Counted from the stretch's first letter, positions 1 through 12,792 are shown. The stretch: DNA of 64,000 bases from Aporrectodea caliginosa (GCA_020284085.1 JACEVL010000941.1:272501-336500), one strand, 5' to 3'. The notes: generated by a model from the letters alone, not told the origin. Translations and numbers: made by a program.

Positions 1-1692
1 AAGTTTTTATATACAATTATATTATATAGCCTACAATTAAGGTAATTTATCCTTTTAGCGTTCTTTATTATATACGCATTTTATAACATATCATTTCATC
101 GTTTTATATACATGACATTTCAATACTAATATCCGTGACAACAACTGTCATCAATCCAACTTCCATTTACGCAAGTATTATTTTCAGCAATCCAACTTAC
201 ATTGGGCGAATAATTTAGAACGCTAAAACGATAAACTTGTATGTATAATTATATTCATCGTTGCATCTTAGCATTTGCATACGTGTGCGTTGCGTTTTGG
301 TACGTACAATACGTACATTCGACATGGCAATAGCGGCTGATTCTGACGGTGGAGCAGCTGTTGTTGGATTAATTAACGGACGCCATCTTTATGAGTCATC
401 CGTTTTCAGTGCATAGGAAAATGAAGTGCCTCAATTGAAACAAAGTAACGTAGGACGAGGAGGCGTGCTCTCGAAAGCTGCCGCCAAACAGTAACTACTT
501 TGAAACTGTATAGGCACATGATATATTCACCTGTTATATGTATATAAGAAACTGGAAAGAGAATACAGACAGATACCTGTAGACAGACAAGACAGGGACA
601 CACACAGACATGCAGGCGGATAAACAATCGCTGACAATAATTATGGACCCGACAGACATTGCATGGAGGGAATTTAAAGAATGTATACCTGTACATATTA
701 TATGAATTCCACACTTGATGATTGTTAAAAGTGTTACTTATTTCTTAAGTATACATGTCGCATTATTCCGAGTATCTTGTCTGCCATATTTGTTTCATCA
801 TTTCTGTATTATTATCATCACACATGACGTGGGTTCAAAGTATCCCACGCGCTGTTTGATCTAGTTGACAGTCTAATAATGGTTAGAGCGTATGAAATAT
901 AAATAACTTGTACTATAGAAAGACTACGTCGTTGCGCCAAATGGTAGCAGTCGTTGTCATGATTTGTAAAAGTGATGACAAGAAGAAAGAGTATTTGAAA
1001 GAATGGACTCAATTATGAAAAGTCTCAGCCGTGAATCTTTTTGTACATGTTTGGTATAGGTCTATAGGCCTACACCGTCGAATCTTTGCTTTGCAAAATC
1101 TCTGTTGCTTCTATCCTTTGAAACTTCTTGCAATATATCTTCATGACATCCAGAATCTATGTACTACAGTACTACCCTACACAGTTTTGAGTTGCAAGAT
1201 ATCAAAACAAACTATATTGACTGTCTCAAAAATTCGACATAGAAGCTTTATGGTGGCTAACAAGATAATACCTTCAGCATCAACTCAGTGAAGAACAATA
1301 ACTATACTCAAAGAACATTCGGAAACAACTGAACATCAGCTGCTGCGTCCTAAAATATTGAGCTCTGATAAGCGCAATATCTGTGCAACCTCTGCATAAC
1401 AGTCGTTCGTGTTTCTCGACCCACAGGGAACCTTCGCTACACTGAGTTCATACTGAGACTACAGCAGCCAAAGATGCCTCAGATTTAAATAATAAGTAAA
1501 CTCGGAACTACTATTCCTAAAACAATCGCTGGTGGAGTTTTAGCGTGCTCCCTGTTACCCAGCTAATAGGCGGTTCTTAATTTGACTAAGTGTTTAAAAT
1601 ATGTGCCACAACTTGCAAGATGAATTTCTTAGCGTTTTAATTAGATTTCCTTCAAAGCAACTAGGTCTACACTAAACGCTAACATGGTTTCC
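1..1692. other. Non-coding, AT-rich, no gene seen
   Basis: Short open frames in this stretch have no recognisable domain, no splice context and no repetitive protein pattern. One TAGGCCTA palindrome lies at 1065-1072. I see no repeat boundary or RNA gene here. Confidence 0.6.
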
Positions 1693-2332
1693 TTAACCCG
1701 TTGGAGGTCAGGTGGGGTATGACACACCCCATAGCTATTCTACGCTGCGTTTTCTACGGAAAAAGTGGAACCAGCTTGGATTATTTTTGTCTACCTTAGT
1801 GAATGTGAAATACGGACACTTTAGGTCAATTTCAGCTATTTTTGAACGCACATTTGTTTTATTCTGTTGCAAATTCAAGTGAAATTATAATTTTTTCGTA
1901 TACATATTGATTTTAATGAATTTAAAAAAAGTAACGGCACAGTGTAGAAAAAATTGGTGATAATAGAAGATAGTGCAGATATAAGATATATCCTGTTTTG
2001 CATAGATGCAAAATTGTTCCATTATTACTGGTAGTATGTCACGTGTTCGAAAACGTTACATGTTTCAAGGGCCACGAAGATGCCATTGCAGAGGGCCGCT
2101 TTTGATTTCGAGCGCCACCGCGCTGGCCACTTCAATTATGATTGAAAAAAAGTTATTTGCTCCCGATAATCACCAGTTTAACTGATAATTAGTTACAGAA
2201 CAATAGTTTAGCTCACAATAAACGTCATGTAGTTGATATTTTAACTTACAAGTAAAAAATATGCATTGGGGTATGTCATACCTCACCTCACCTCAAACGT
2301 TCCAATGCTTCACCTCACCTCCAAAGGGTTAA
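1693..2332. mobile_element. piggyBac-like non-autonomous element (MITE) with TTAA target duplication
   Basis: A 632-bp segment (1697-2328) is flanked on both sides by TTAA, the invariant piggyBac target. Its ends are inverted copies: the left reads CCCGTTGGAGGTCAGGTG and the right, in reverse complement, reads CCCTTTGGAGGTGAGGTG. Further in, both ends carry the mirrored motif GGTATGACA with a run of ACCCC nearby. No transposase frame survives, so it is a deletion derivative mobilised in trans. The CCC(T/G)TT end and TTAA target are family hallmarks; the assignment rests on those two features. Confidence 0.75.
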
Positions 2333-3420
2333 AGCAAAGTATCGTCTTTAATGCAAGAAGAACAGCTAGAAACACAATAGGAATATCTTTTTAAAAACCT
2401 TGAAGCTCCTAGCTAGCACCTAGAACTCGCTAAACACTACTTCTTTAGCACAGGTTATTGTACTCTGTCTTAATGTCCAAGGTTGGACCCTGCCAGCATG
2501 CCCATATGAGTCCATAATAGACCCATATTTCCATATGGAATCCATATAGAACCACCTGCGTACCATGTAATGTTTATGTAATGTTCATGGAATTGCCGAC
2601 AGGGCAGTTCCTACGTGTAGGCTCACGTATATGTTTAGCTGAACATATTTCTATGACGCCTTTTCCTGCCAGCGTACCAACATGGAGCGGATCGTCTGAT
2701 TAGGAACACAGTTTGACACCTCTCCAGATATCAGTCTGTGTTTCCTCTGAATGCTGGTTCAACTTGCAAATCTCTGTTACATGTAGATAAACCTGATTAA
2801 CAGTGTCATGCCAGTAGTGACATTATCGACACGTCATCTCTTTCATTGTGGTGCATCCCTCCCCCAAAAAAAAACTTGAGATTTCCCCCACACCGGACCA
2901 TCTGCAGCATAAATAAGCTACAACAGGTTAACGCGACTCTTCCTGTTGTCTTACTTCATCATCATCAACATAATCAGTTCCTGACGTCAGCCATTTGGCG
3001 ACGATAGGTACGAATAAATCACCTCCATTGTCTTTGGTCATTTGTCAAGTCTTGTTTACTTCTGCACAAAAACCAAGATTAATCTTGCAGATGCATAGCT
3101 TTTGGGACGAATTCTTCCACAGAGGCGACTCTAATGTCTGACACTAAAATGATAACTTACTCTGTTATTGTAGCTTGCAGATGTTTAATGAGTCATCGAA
3201 ACCTAACTAGAATGTCACAATATTGACTATTAGAATTATTTATGTTGCGCCTGTTAATGAATTTGTCGCTGGAGAAGAAGATTCCTCGATTATCTGCAAA
3301 TGTTTAGTTTGCTCTCAAACCAATATGTTCCTTATCTATATGACCTAAATATTAATTATGTAATAACTCATTGCCATTTCCAATCGATTTCCAGAACGTT
3401 TGTGTGTATACAACTGTACA
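2333..3420. other. Non-coding, nothing recognised
   Basis: About 1.1 kb of ordinary composition. The 2490-2600 part repeats CCATAT-like words but has no clean period. No gene or element boundary seen. Confidence 0.5.
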
Positions 3421-3575
3421 TGTATGTTGTGGGTGTGAGGGTGCGTGTGTTGGTGCGTGTGCGTGTGCGTGTGCGTGTGTGTGTGTGTGTGTCTGTGTGT
3501 CACAGTGTGTGTCTCTGTTTGTTTGTGTGTACATGAATTGTGTATTGTGTGTGTGCGCGTGCGTCTGGGCGTGTG
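3421..3575. repeat. (GT)n/(GTGC) dinucleotide-rich microsatellite
   Basis: Imperfect GT/GCGT run. The open frames crossing it on both strands (HTHT- or VCVC-rich) are translations of the repeat. Confidence 0.9.
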
Positions 3576-3974
3576 TATGGAATAATTACAGCAGAAATTT
3601 ATTGTATGCAACTGGTACATTCTGAAAGACGCGAGCGCCATAAAAGAAGAATTCTTCGAAACTATGTTAGAAGCACAGAAAGTAGAGGAGACCAGTTTGC
3701 ACGGTGCAAGGCAGACGTTGAGAAACAGACTGCAGGGGCTTAAGACCCGACGCCCTTGACCTCGTAACGTTGAATCGACAAAGCCTAGGCTTGGCAAGTT
3801 AAGAATAGATCGACTGTAGATGCATACATGCATACATTGACTTCAATTGGATGTTGAGGTCATGACCTTGTGACCTGCGTTCGCACTTGATCTGTGCAAA
3901 TAGGGGACTGGAATGATTGAGATGTTCACGTGGTTGGTCCTCTCTGTTGGCTGCGGAGACAGAGAAGTGGTGGA

Positions 3975-3996
3975 CGTGGAGGAGGAGGAGGAGGAG

Positions 3997-4031
<35 letters not shown>

Positions 4032-4290
4032 GGAGGAAAGGGGACGAGGAGGAAGAACAGTAGGAACAGTAGGATGAAAAGCAAGGGAAGAGAAGTAGGA
4101 GGAGGATGGAAGGAGGAGTAGGGGAAGAGCAGTTGCAGGAGGATATAAGTAGGAGAAGGAGGAGAAAGTGGAGAAGTAGGATGAAGAGGAGTGTGAGCAA
4201 TATATGGAGAAGGAGGAAGAGAAGTAGGTCGAGTAGAAGGAGGAGTAGAACGAGGAGGAGGAGTATTTATAGAGTGCGTCCTGTGAAGTG
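3975..4290. repeat. Purine-rich (GGA)n tract
   Basis: GGA/GAGGAA-rich, nearly pyrimidine-free on the plus strand over about 300 bases. Such mirror-like polypurine tracts can form triplex DNA. Gly/Arg-rich and Leu/Ser-rich frames here are artefacts. Confidence 0.85.
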
Positions 4291-4707
4291 ATGGCTATCG
4301 ATGTATTTATGGACAGTTTTGTCGATTTCGCTGATAAAGGCTCAATTTCGATCTCCTTCGATACAACGGGAGACCGCGTTGCGCCCGTTCTTTGGTCGCA
4401 TTCGATAGATCACTGTCGCAAGAAACCAGGCCAAACTGGGAAGGAAAGGGGAAATTAGGAGGGAGGGATAGAAGGGTGTGAAATGAGACCGAGGGAAGGA
4501 TGGGAGAGGAAGAATCATAGATTGAGCGATGGTAGAATGAAGTTAGCGGTAGAAGCAGGGAATGAAGGCAGCAGTCCTGTCATGGAAATGGGAAGCTAAC
4601 TCAGCGATATAAATGGGAAAGGTGTCAAACAGACGGAAATTAGGAAATGAATTAGATACAAGTGGCATATGGAGAATACAGTGAGAAATTATGGTGACTG
4701 AGGAGGG

Positions 4708-4896
4708 TAGGAAGGAAGGAAGGAAGGAAGGAAGGAAGGAAGGAAGGAAGGAAGGAAGGAAGGAAGGAAGGAAGGAAGGAAGGAAGGAAGGAAGGAAGGA
4801 AGGAAGGAAGGAAGGAAGGAAGAAGGAAGGAAGGAAGGAAGGAAGGAAGGAAGGAAGGAAGGAAGGAAGGAAGGAAGGAAGGAAGGAAGGAAGGAA
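4708..4896. repeat. (GGAA)n microsatellite
   Basis: About 47 GGAA units with two single-base interruptions. Tandem GGAA is the core of the ETS-factor site, but no regulated gene is adjacent, so no function is inferred. Confidence 0.95.
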
Positions 4897-5026
4897 GAAG
4901 AAGGGGAAGATGAATGGAAAGTTGGAATGAAGCAAGCATGAAAGGAGGAACGAAAGAAAACAGAAATGATGGCAGCTTTATTACCATGTAAACGAATATA
5001 TAAAATGTTTGTTTATGCATCTTTCT

Positions 5027-5064
5027 ATGTATGTACGTTCGTATGTATGTATGTATGTATGTAT
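5027..5064. repeat. Short (GTAT)n run at the edge of a TIR element
   Basis: Tandem GTAT ends a few bases before the left terminus of the 909-bp element that follows. Confidence 0.8.
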
Positions 5065-5071
5065 TATTATA

Positions 5072-5980
5072 ATACCCCGTGATCAATCGGGTCAGTCGAT
5101 GAAGTTGGTCGGAACTCGGCCGTTGGTCGAAACATTTTCGACTTGGCCGACTTGCAAGTCGAGTCGATCAAATCGAGTTGTTTTCTCGACTAGACTCGAT
5201 TATGAAATATTTAACTTGCTATTTTTGCGGCTACTTCACACACAATGACTCACTTGATATGGCGTCAGCGATTGCACATAACTGGAGAAGTTCTAACAGT
5301 TACCAGAAGTTACGATAGGCGTTGATTAGCTGGAGCGATGTTCGGACAATGAATAAGAGTTGTAATAATTGTCATATACTGGGGCAGTTTTGTTTCGCTG
5401 TTCTATTTAGCTCTGTTGAAACTGTAACGGAACCCTCCAAGAGGCCCCAAGCCTCCAACCTTAACCTATGAAGTATCCACTACAGAATAAAACAATAACT
5501 CATTTCAGTAATCTTGAGAAGCTGCTTTTAAGTTTCTTGAACTAACTCTAAACTATACACTGCACGTTCTCTACTGCCGTCTTTTTTGTTGAGCTTGTAC
5601 TAATTTCTGTACCGTACTGTAGAAGATTCCCTTGTAGCCTAGCTGATCGAGTCGACGGCGACAGCGTGGCTTAATATTTACCAGTCATACGATATCATTA
5701 TAATACCTGAGATTTCACAAGTTCAATTGCATGCAGTGTGGTAGTTTGAGAAAGAGTGCGAAATTGAAATTCATGTGTAATTATTTAAGCACTGGAATGT
5801 AAGAATGCAACAGTCGTCAGCAATTTTGGCCAAGAGACTACAGTCCAAGTCGACAAAAGTCGACCAAGTCGATCGTTTATTTGCCAAGTCGATCGAGTCG
5901 ACGAGAGGTCGACTAGACAACAAAGTTTATCGGCCGAGCCAAGTCGATCGCACCACTCCACTCGATAGACTACGGGGTAT
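5072..5980. mobile_element. 909-bp non-autonomous TIR element, superfamily unknown
   Basis: The ends are inverted: the left begins ATACCCCGTGATCAATCGGG and the right, in reverse complement, begins ATACCCCGTAGTCTATCGAG. The subterminal 120 bases on both sides are packed with GTCGA/TCGAC words (TCGACTTGGC, GTCGACTAGAC) in opposite orientation, so the similarity extends well beyond the tips. No coding frame is left inside. I see no convincing target duplication beyond a possible TA at the CCCCGT tips. Confidence 0.6.
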
Positions 5981-7296
5981 GGTGTATATGTATGTTGGAC
6001 TGCTCACGTAGGCCCTATACGTATTATGTCGTAGGCCTATCTAAAAATTTTAAAGCGCCTTTCGCAGCATAGGCTATTCAGAGGCGCTATCTTCATATAC
6101 AGGCCTAAGTTTGTGCATTTTAATCTACTAGATCGCCCACATCCAAGATCTCATTCACTTTGATCTATAAAGCAAACAAATATCTTGTGTTCTCAACAAA
6201 TCTCTGATGTACTATTATATACTATTATTTAGTTCTGTTATATCCCCGCTTTTCGCTAAAGTATATCAAACACATACAAACCCACGTAATGTAATATTGA
6301 TTGGCTTGTAATGTTTATCTAACGCTCTAACAAGAGTGCTACATAAGACATTCCAGGAGGCGTTTTGATTGGCTGTCGTTCGTGTCTTCTGCAAAAGCAG
6401 CAATTATTTTCCCATTTTCACTCAATCGAAATCTGCCAATCAGAATGAGATATGTGATTTGGGTCAGACAACCTCCAACAGAAAGATAAGACTGACTCAC
6501 AACACATTTCACTCCATCCAGTCCCTTAGGTCTTTCCATCACTACTGCTGACAGCTACAAATTGGCATCGGCCCATAAATATATAACATAGGTCTACGCA
6601 TATTGGCTATTATTTGTGCTATATATATTATATGTATATATTGCAAACGGTATGTAGTGTATGAAAAATACGTATCTTCAGATTAGACCACAATTTGTTT
6701 GTCATTGGCCTTCATCCGGTAGGGCCTAACAGCCTGCTTGTACAAGGCAACGGGAATTATTTTAACACCCAGTCAAGTAATAATTAGAAGACCTTCAAAA
6801 AGTATAATCTGTGAGTAAACGAAAAACCAAGGCCTTTTTCTTTGTCAAATTTTGGTCAGCTGCAGTGTATTGCCCTGTGGTATTAAACATACTACACTTC
6901 AATAAAGCTTGGGTAATTCGAATGAAGTTCCGTGTATGGTTCGAGCAGCTGCAGCATGTTGATTTAGAGTTAACACATCTGAGCACATAAAATAGGCCCT
7001 ACAAGTTTTATTTTCACGTACAATTTTGCATACAGTACAACAGCACAACCAACTATGCAATTGCGAAGTTTACATAGCACAGCAGCAAAGTCAGAAGCAC
7101 AGAGAAAACACGATCAAACGAAAACCTATATCGATAATAATAATTATTATTACGTTGATATGTATGCATGCATAGAGAAACCGAAAACCGATCGACCTAC
7201 CGTCTTAAATAGCCGATATTGTCGATCCAACTCTAGCCAACAGTTGGCATTCACATCTTCACTCCAGGAGATTTTTTCTTTGAACTGTATGTTGTT

Positions 7297-7297
<1 letters not shown>
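5981..7297. other. Non-coding with small retroelement fragments
   Basis: No gene seen. At 6045-6105 a minus-strand LINE 3'-end remnant is recognisable by the AAAGCGCC...AGAGGCGCT pattern shared with better copies elsewhere. At 6888-6958 a stretch (TTCAATAAAGCTTGGG and GAATGAAGTT) is related to 8336-8402, so both are copies of one dispersed repeat. TAGGCCTA lies at 6032-6039. Confidence 0.5.

Positions 7298-7387
<90 letters not shown>
7298..7387. repeat. (TAA)n microsatellite
   Basis: About 30 TAA units directly preceding a LINE coding remnant. The poly-Tyr frame over it is spurious. Confidence 0.95.
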
Positions 7388-7735
7388 GAGAAAAATGCTA
7401 AATACAACCACCTGCTGGCCAACCACCATTTTGTCCCCTTGGCCTTTGAGACCCTGGGCCCTATAAACAAAAGTGGACTGGACTTCATTAAGGACCTGGG
7501 AAAACGTTTAACACTAAGTTCTGGAGATATTAGAGAAACATCTTATCTTTTCCAACGAATGTCTACCACCATCCAACGCTTTAATGCTGTCGCCTTCCGA
7601 GGTACATTTGCCCAACCAGACACTGCCGAGTGAGTTGCCGTTCCAGACCACCATCAGTAACATCTCCGGATATTGTTTGGATCGCCTGAGGGATCATTGA
7701 TACCTTGGGGCAAAAAAAAAATAATAATAATAATA
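7388..7735 (+). mobile_element. Non-LTR retrotransposon, 5'-truncated, with the C-terminus of its reverse-transcriptase ORF
   Basis: An open frame enters directly from the (TAA)n run and stops at 7633. It encodes a segment containing the words HHFVPLAFETLGPIN, ETSYLFQRMS and IQRFNAVAFRGTF. This matches the conserved C-terminal tail typical of LINE-type ORF2 proteins in many invertebrates (V-x-ETLG, ETx(F/Y)LFQR, IQRxNA). About 85 bases of 3'UTR follow, then an A-run and (TAA)n tail at 7711-7735. The catalytic RT core is absent through 5' truncation, the usual fate of LINE copies. Family name uncertain. Confidence 0.65.
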
Positions 7736-7948
7736 ATATCTTTTCTTTAATAAGCGCCTGACAAACGCACTGCGCTGTACATTTACATGTTATGCAATTT
7801 AAATCTTAACTACTAAGAGAACAGACAGCCTGCATTACACGGCGCTAATAGCAACCTACAAAGCATATCCGCCCAACGGGGGCTCAAACTCGGTACCTCT
7901 CGCTCTCTGTGCCAGATGTTATTTAATGCGCTATCGGGCCCCCCCCCC
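7736..7948 (-). mobile_element. tRNA-derived SINE (family 1), copy A
   Basis: Minus-strand copy with the tRNA-like head at the right. The head has an A-box-like segment and a B-box-like GAGTTTGAGCCCC. The body contains the words GGCGCTAATAG and CAGCGCAGTGCG (in the two orientations) shared with copies near 18.9, 27.9 and 31.1 kb. The 3' end is AT-rich with (TTA)n. It lies tail to tail with the LINE remnant at 7388-7735. Confidence 0.75.
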
Positions 7949-9335
7949 GTGCAAGTAAACATTCTAAATATCATGGCATGCAATAACACAGCGGAGGAAC
8001 ATGTATCAAAGAGTTTAAAGCGAAAATTTGAGTGTATGCCTAATACATTCTAACATTCTTCTGCGCCTGTCTGTCTTATGTGCAATGTTTGAGACAAAGT
8101 TGTACCTGTGCAACTAAGTGCTTCTGCTTATGGAAAGTTGTACCCAGTATAACTTCGAAGTCGGTAAAGTTGAATTAATATTTAGCTGATTGTGCCTACA
8201 GCTCTACTCAAATCGGTCTGATAGTTTAATAGACGCATTGCATTCAAGTCAGCTGACCTATCTCTGCTCCCTGTGCACCTATCATGCTAGCAAATACTGT
8301 GTTTGATCATCGGATACTCTGACTCTTGCTGCGTTTCAATAAAGTTTGCGTCATTCCGAATGAAGTTTTGTGTACAGCTTGGGCTGCAGCATTTTCGAAA
8401 TGAACAGTGCTGGATTCTCCAGCGTTCTCGGTGGCTGGTACGAAGCTTTGGAATTAACTACCAGCGTGTGTACGCGAGCTCTGTCCCTTCTTATCTGATG
8501 TCATTCAGAAATAAAATTGAAACTCATTTGGTTCGGCTTGCTTATCCTCTGTGTAGCTTGACTTCTGGTTTACGTGACTTTCAAATTTCGACTTCTCTAC
8601 AGGATTATGATACTTGAAGCGACCTTCGGCCGGTAATTAATGCATAATGATGATGGTGGCACAATAGAACTTACAACGTTAGATTAGATCTAAACATCTA
8701 AACGTTTGAAGAAAGTATGCAAGTTGAATGCGATATTCTGAACATCAATTTCTCCAGCTTTCTTCTCTTCTAAAACTCGCTATTTAAAAAAAACTTCCCG
8801 TCACTTTACGCGAACGACTTTCGCTTTCGTTACTTGTTTCTAACAACGTTTATGATAGCATAATAAAATCTAAAGTGTATAATTCTTAATTTATTAAATG
8901 CCCCAGCGTTTTCTTTAAAGTTTCATAAAAAATGCCTTAACCTCAACCCTTAACTTTACGCGAACAACTGTCCTGCTTTCGTTACTTGTTTCGAACAACG
9001 TTTATGACTGCGTAATAAAATTTAAAATGTAGGCCTATAGTTTTTTAATCTCTTAAATGCCCCCAACGTTTTCTCTAAAGTTTCAGAAGAATTCCTTAAC
9101 GTCCGCTTGCGTCTTCGACTCATTTGACCTCAATGCGATTAGTTTGCTGAGGATAACGAACGTAGGCCTATTGCAGGCGACTCCTTGATCCCTGTGGATA
9201 GTTGTCCAAAGTTTCCAAAATTCCTGTGCACTGTCTTGAGAAACTTGCCCGCTGTACAATTCAACTCTAGTCTATTATTTAGATAACGTCAGCCATCCAC
9301 TTCAAGTTAGCCACCGTGCCTTGACGATTGCTTCA
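7949..9335. other. Non-coding with a possible LINE C-terminal fragment
   Basis: No host gene seen. The frame 8303-8617 (+) ends with a segment SFRNKIETHLVRLAYPL, reminiscent of the FK-x-LKTHLFRLAY tail of CR1/L2-like LINE proteins, and is followed by an ATGATG-type tail near 8645. That assignment is weak. Two related stretches, 8775-8945 and 8945-9110, repeat the words ACTTTACGCGAAC, TTACTTGTTTC and CCCCA(G/A)CGTTTTCT, so this part is an old tandem duplication of about 165 bases. Confidence 0.45.
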
Positions 9336-9884
9336 TTACACCGCAATGGTTGTCCCCAGACTCTGTCGAGGGGCAGCCGACCGATTGTCCGGCTTTTGAA
9401 TGCCACTCCTTAGAATCCAGTGTCGACTTCCTTGTGTCTTCGCCGTTTGATGAGATCCCGGTGTCCTATCCAGTGTAGACTGAACTTTGATCTTCGTTGC
9501 TGCTCTCTTGGTCGAGCGTGGATCGGACCTCTCATCGACAAAGGCAGAATTACGAGACGGGTAACCATACTCGCCGGAAGACGCGGTAAAGTTGTTGTTA
9601 TTATTTACATCTCCATTTGTCATATTATAAGGCTTGACGTAGTTTCCGGTTGATCTAATCGTCGACGTTCTTCCGTAGAACTCCTTCACTTCCATTTCGG
9701 CGATTTCAGACTCCTCGCCATTCCCCAGTCGAATGACCTTTGAACACAGCCCGTGTGACCTATGACCTTCGTTCACGTAGTTGTTCTTTCCTTGAAGATC
9801 CAGTGAGTCACTTCCAGTACAGGAAACGGAACTGACGAATATACGTCCCGAAGTATTTCGACGCTCAGAAGGTCGACTTTTAAA
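9336..9884 (-). CDS. CABIT-like gene, last exon
   Basis: 549 bases, acceptor ATTTTACAG|TTTAAA, phase 0 in, open for 182 codons to a TAA at 9336-9338. Polar, with an Asn run and RS/KR clusters. No internal donor is needed, but alternative 3' ends cannot be excluded. Confidence 0.7.
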   Translation of the reverse strand, partial: FKSRPSERRNTSGRIFVSSVSCTGSDSLDLQGKNNYVNEGHRSHGLCSKVIRLGNGEESEIAEMEVKEFYGRTSTIRSTGNYVKPYNMTNGDVNNNNNFTASSGEYGYPSRNSAFVDERSDPRSTKRAATKIKVQSTLDRTPGSHQTAKTQGSRHWILRSGIQKPDNRSAAPRQSLGTTIAV

Positions 9885-12715
9885 CTGTAAAATATTAACA
9901 TTAACCAGAATGCAATTTATTAGTAGATAATCGGTAACACAATGTAATATAGCTTTATCAAAGCGATTATACTTTTATCACAACTTAATCTTCGTTGTAT
10001 AAATATGGATCAAATATCCAGTTGGATATACCTGATATTTCATCTGCGGATTAAACTAAGAGTTTCATTGAACCACCTCAATTAATTGGGTAACTCAGTC
10101 TCAGGCGTTAGCGTCAAAACTCCTGTTAGGTGGAATTTGAATGGCGACTTTAGCGCTAGTAAGTCATATATGAAATATATAGCATAATGTGTGGCATAAA
10201 AAGTGGTTCAATTGCTCATCCAGAGGTGGCGGATCTCCAACGTTTAGCAATAATATTGTAAGACCTAAGCCTATATATTCATTCATTCATTCATAACATA
10301 ACATAACATAACAAGGTTTATAGTGGCTCAGAAGCCTTGCATCTGTGTCAGAGCCACTCTCTCAAGTCTCATCCACTGCATCTTGGCCTAGTATCCAATT
10401 TTACTGAGTCCCTTCTTGAATTCCATCACCGAGTCCGCAGTAACAATTTCAGACGACTTATATAGCGCCCTTCCAAGATAACCTACTCGGAGGCGCTCCC
10501 AGCCCAACTCCGGCGATGAAGAACAGTTTTTAGATTCTTGTAAAGGTGTATGCAGAGTCTCTAGCTAAAATAACACGCAGATATGAAGTAAGATTATTCC
10601 ACGTGGTCGGCCCAACCACTGATACGACACGACTATATATTATAGAGAACCTATAACTGATACTCGCTATTCGCTATTCGGAAAACATATCAAATGTTTG
10701 AAACACTATGCATATGATCGATTATTGCAATCAAAAACATATTCGGGTGACAAGTCACCTTCTTTAGATTTCGGATCTCATAGTTAACCCCTGGCATTAA
10801 TGATAGAATCCAATTACACCGGTAAAAGTAAAAGCTTAGAAGATAGAAAATAGGTAGCGTCAAATTTACAGTAAAAGACAGTTAGATAAAATTGTCTAAC
10901 TTTGAACTGAACCACTGGATGCATTTAACCAGAGGTTTCACTTACTTAGTTATCAGTTAGCCTATTGTTTAGTTATTGAATGTTCCTTAATTAACTGACC
11001 GATTTCTTCTACAAGTCATTCTCCAATCATTTAATAATAAATTGACTAGGCCTAGTGAATGAACCAGCTATAAATCCATTCATCTCCCAATCAATTAATA
11101 ATCGATAGGGATCGATAGATGGCGCTACGGCGTGTTAAAACTGACTCAGAATGGTCTCCCTCTTGAGCTGCGCCTGTTCTCTAGATCACTCTCTGACACA
11201 TTTTACAAGCGCTTGAAAACTTTTTGACCGTGCTGGAGTCTGGAGCACCTCTGAGTATTTTCCTTGAAGACGTGCTGTATAAATACATAAGTGAATGAAT
11301 GAATAATAAATCGATTAGTGAATAAAGCAGCCCATATAACTTACCATCGTGGGAACGATATCTTTGAGGAATCTTCTGCTTATGCTGTTATCCAATCTGG
11401 CATTTTCTCTTGGATATGTCTCCTGTCTGATGTAGGTCGGTCGGTTAGGTTCGAAAAACTTCGGTTGTGGAGCTGAATGCCCAGCATAGACGTATCTTGC
11501 CGACTCGGCTAACCTTGGCGGGTAAGATTCTTGCCTGAGGTGGGTCTGCCTTACCGCTTCGGTTACTCTCGGTTTGCGAGAAATTTCTTGTCTCTGGTAG
11601 GTATGTCTTACCGGTTGGGGCAGTAGATCAGGGTGAGGTTCCTGTCTGGCGAAGGTCTGCCTGAGTGGTTGCTCGTCGACGGGTGTGGCATCTACGTATC
11701 CGTTTTCCAGGAAAGGACGGATCGGTTGTACGGTTGTTGCTGGTTTCCGGTGCACCATTGCCTGGCCATCGAAGCTGGAAATGGCTGGAACCTGCTGTGT
11801 CGGAGGGGAGTTGGGCGACTGGATGTTGATGTGGATGTGATAGTTAGGGGCGGGGGATGAGGTCCAATCTTGCGATCGGTTGAGAGCGATGGGACGATCA
11901 TTGGACTGACCTTGGCGGTCTGTTTTCCCAGTCGGCCCTGGTGGCACCGACATGGAACTGTTTTCCGACTGCCTGCGAGAATTCCGTGGCTTGGGTGTTG
12001 GGTGAGCTTCGACGGGGTTCCTCGATCGACTGCGGCTGTTGACGAGTGCCGCATCGTCCCTTGCCTGTCCCTCCTCTCGTCCTGCAGTGCCTCTGCTGCT
12101 ACTGCTAACCATCTGGGTCTCCTTCACATGTCGCACGTTCTCGACCTCCTCCGGTCTTCGGATGATCCGCGTCTGTGACATCTCCGGCGGCAGGCGGTCG
12201 AGAGACGCTACCTCCGGAGAGGCTCTGCTTCTCGTCGGCCTCGCCTGAAGCTCCTCAACGCTTCTCCCTTTCCTTCTGCTCATCTGAACGCCTCTCGCGG
12301 CCTCCCTCAGCAGCTCCAGTTCCTCGGCGTCGCTGCTCCCTCCAGAGATACTATCGTCCGTTGATGCATGGAGGACTTTAGTCTCCGACTTGACCGCCAG
12401 TCGATTTCCGCCTCGCTCTAAGGTCATGGTCCCCAAGCAGTCCTCGCTGTGAACCCTTCTTCGCTGACGGGGGTCCTCTGAGCGACCCCTCCGCGCTCTA
12501 TCCTGGCTGCCGCTTGCCAGGCTGCCTCGGACCCCGGTCGTGGGTACGTCCGTGACCGTCCTACTGTCGCTGACGCCTGGGATCGAGTTTTCCATCGAAG
12601 GATGTCGAGATGCGGCCAGAGGATGGATCCGTCCAGCAGACGGATCAAACTCCAGGATAGCTACCACAAGAAAGTTTTCAGACCCATTATCGTGGAGTTG
12701 TATGGTCACATGATT

Positions 12716-12792
<77 letters not shown>

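Noticed and set aside
4705..4900. ETS-factor enhancer made of GGAA repeats
   Set aside because: The sequence fits, but nothing here shows regulation of a neighbouring gene.
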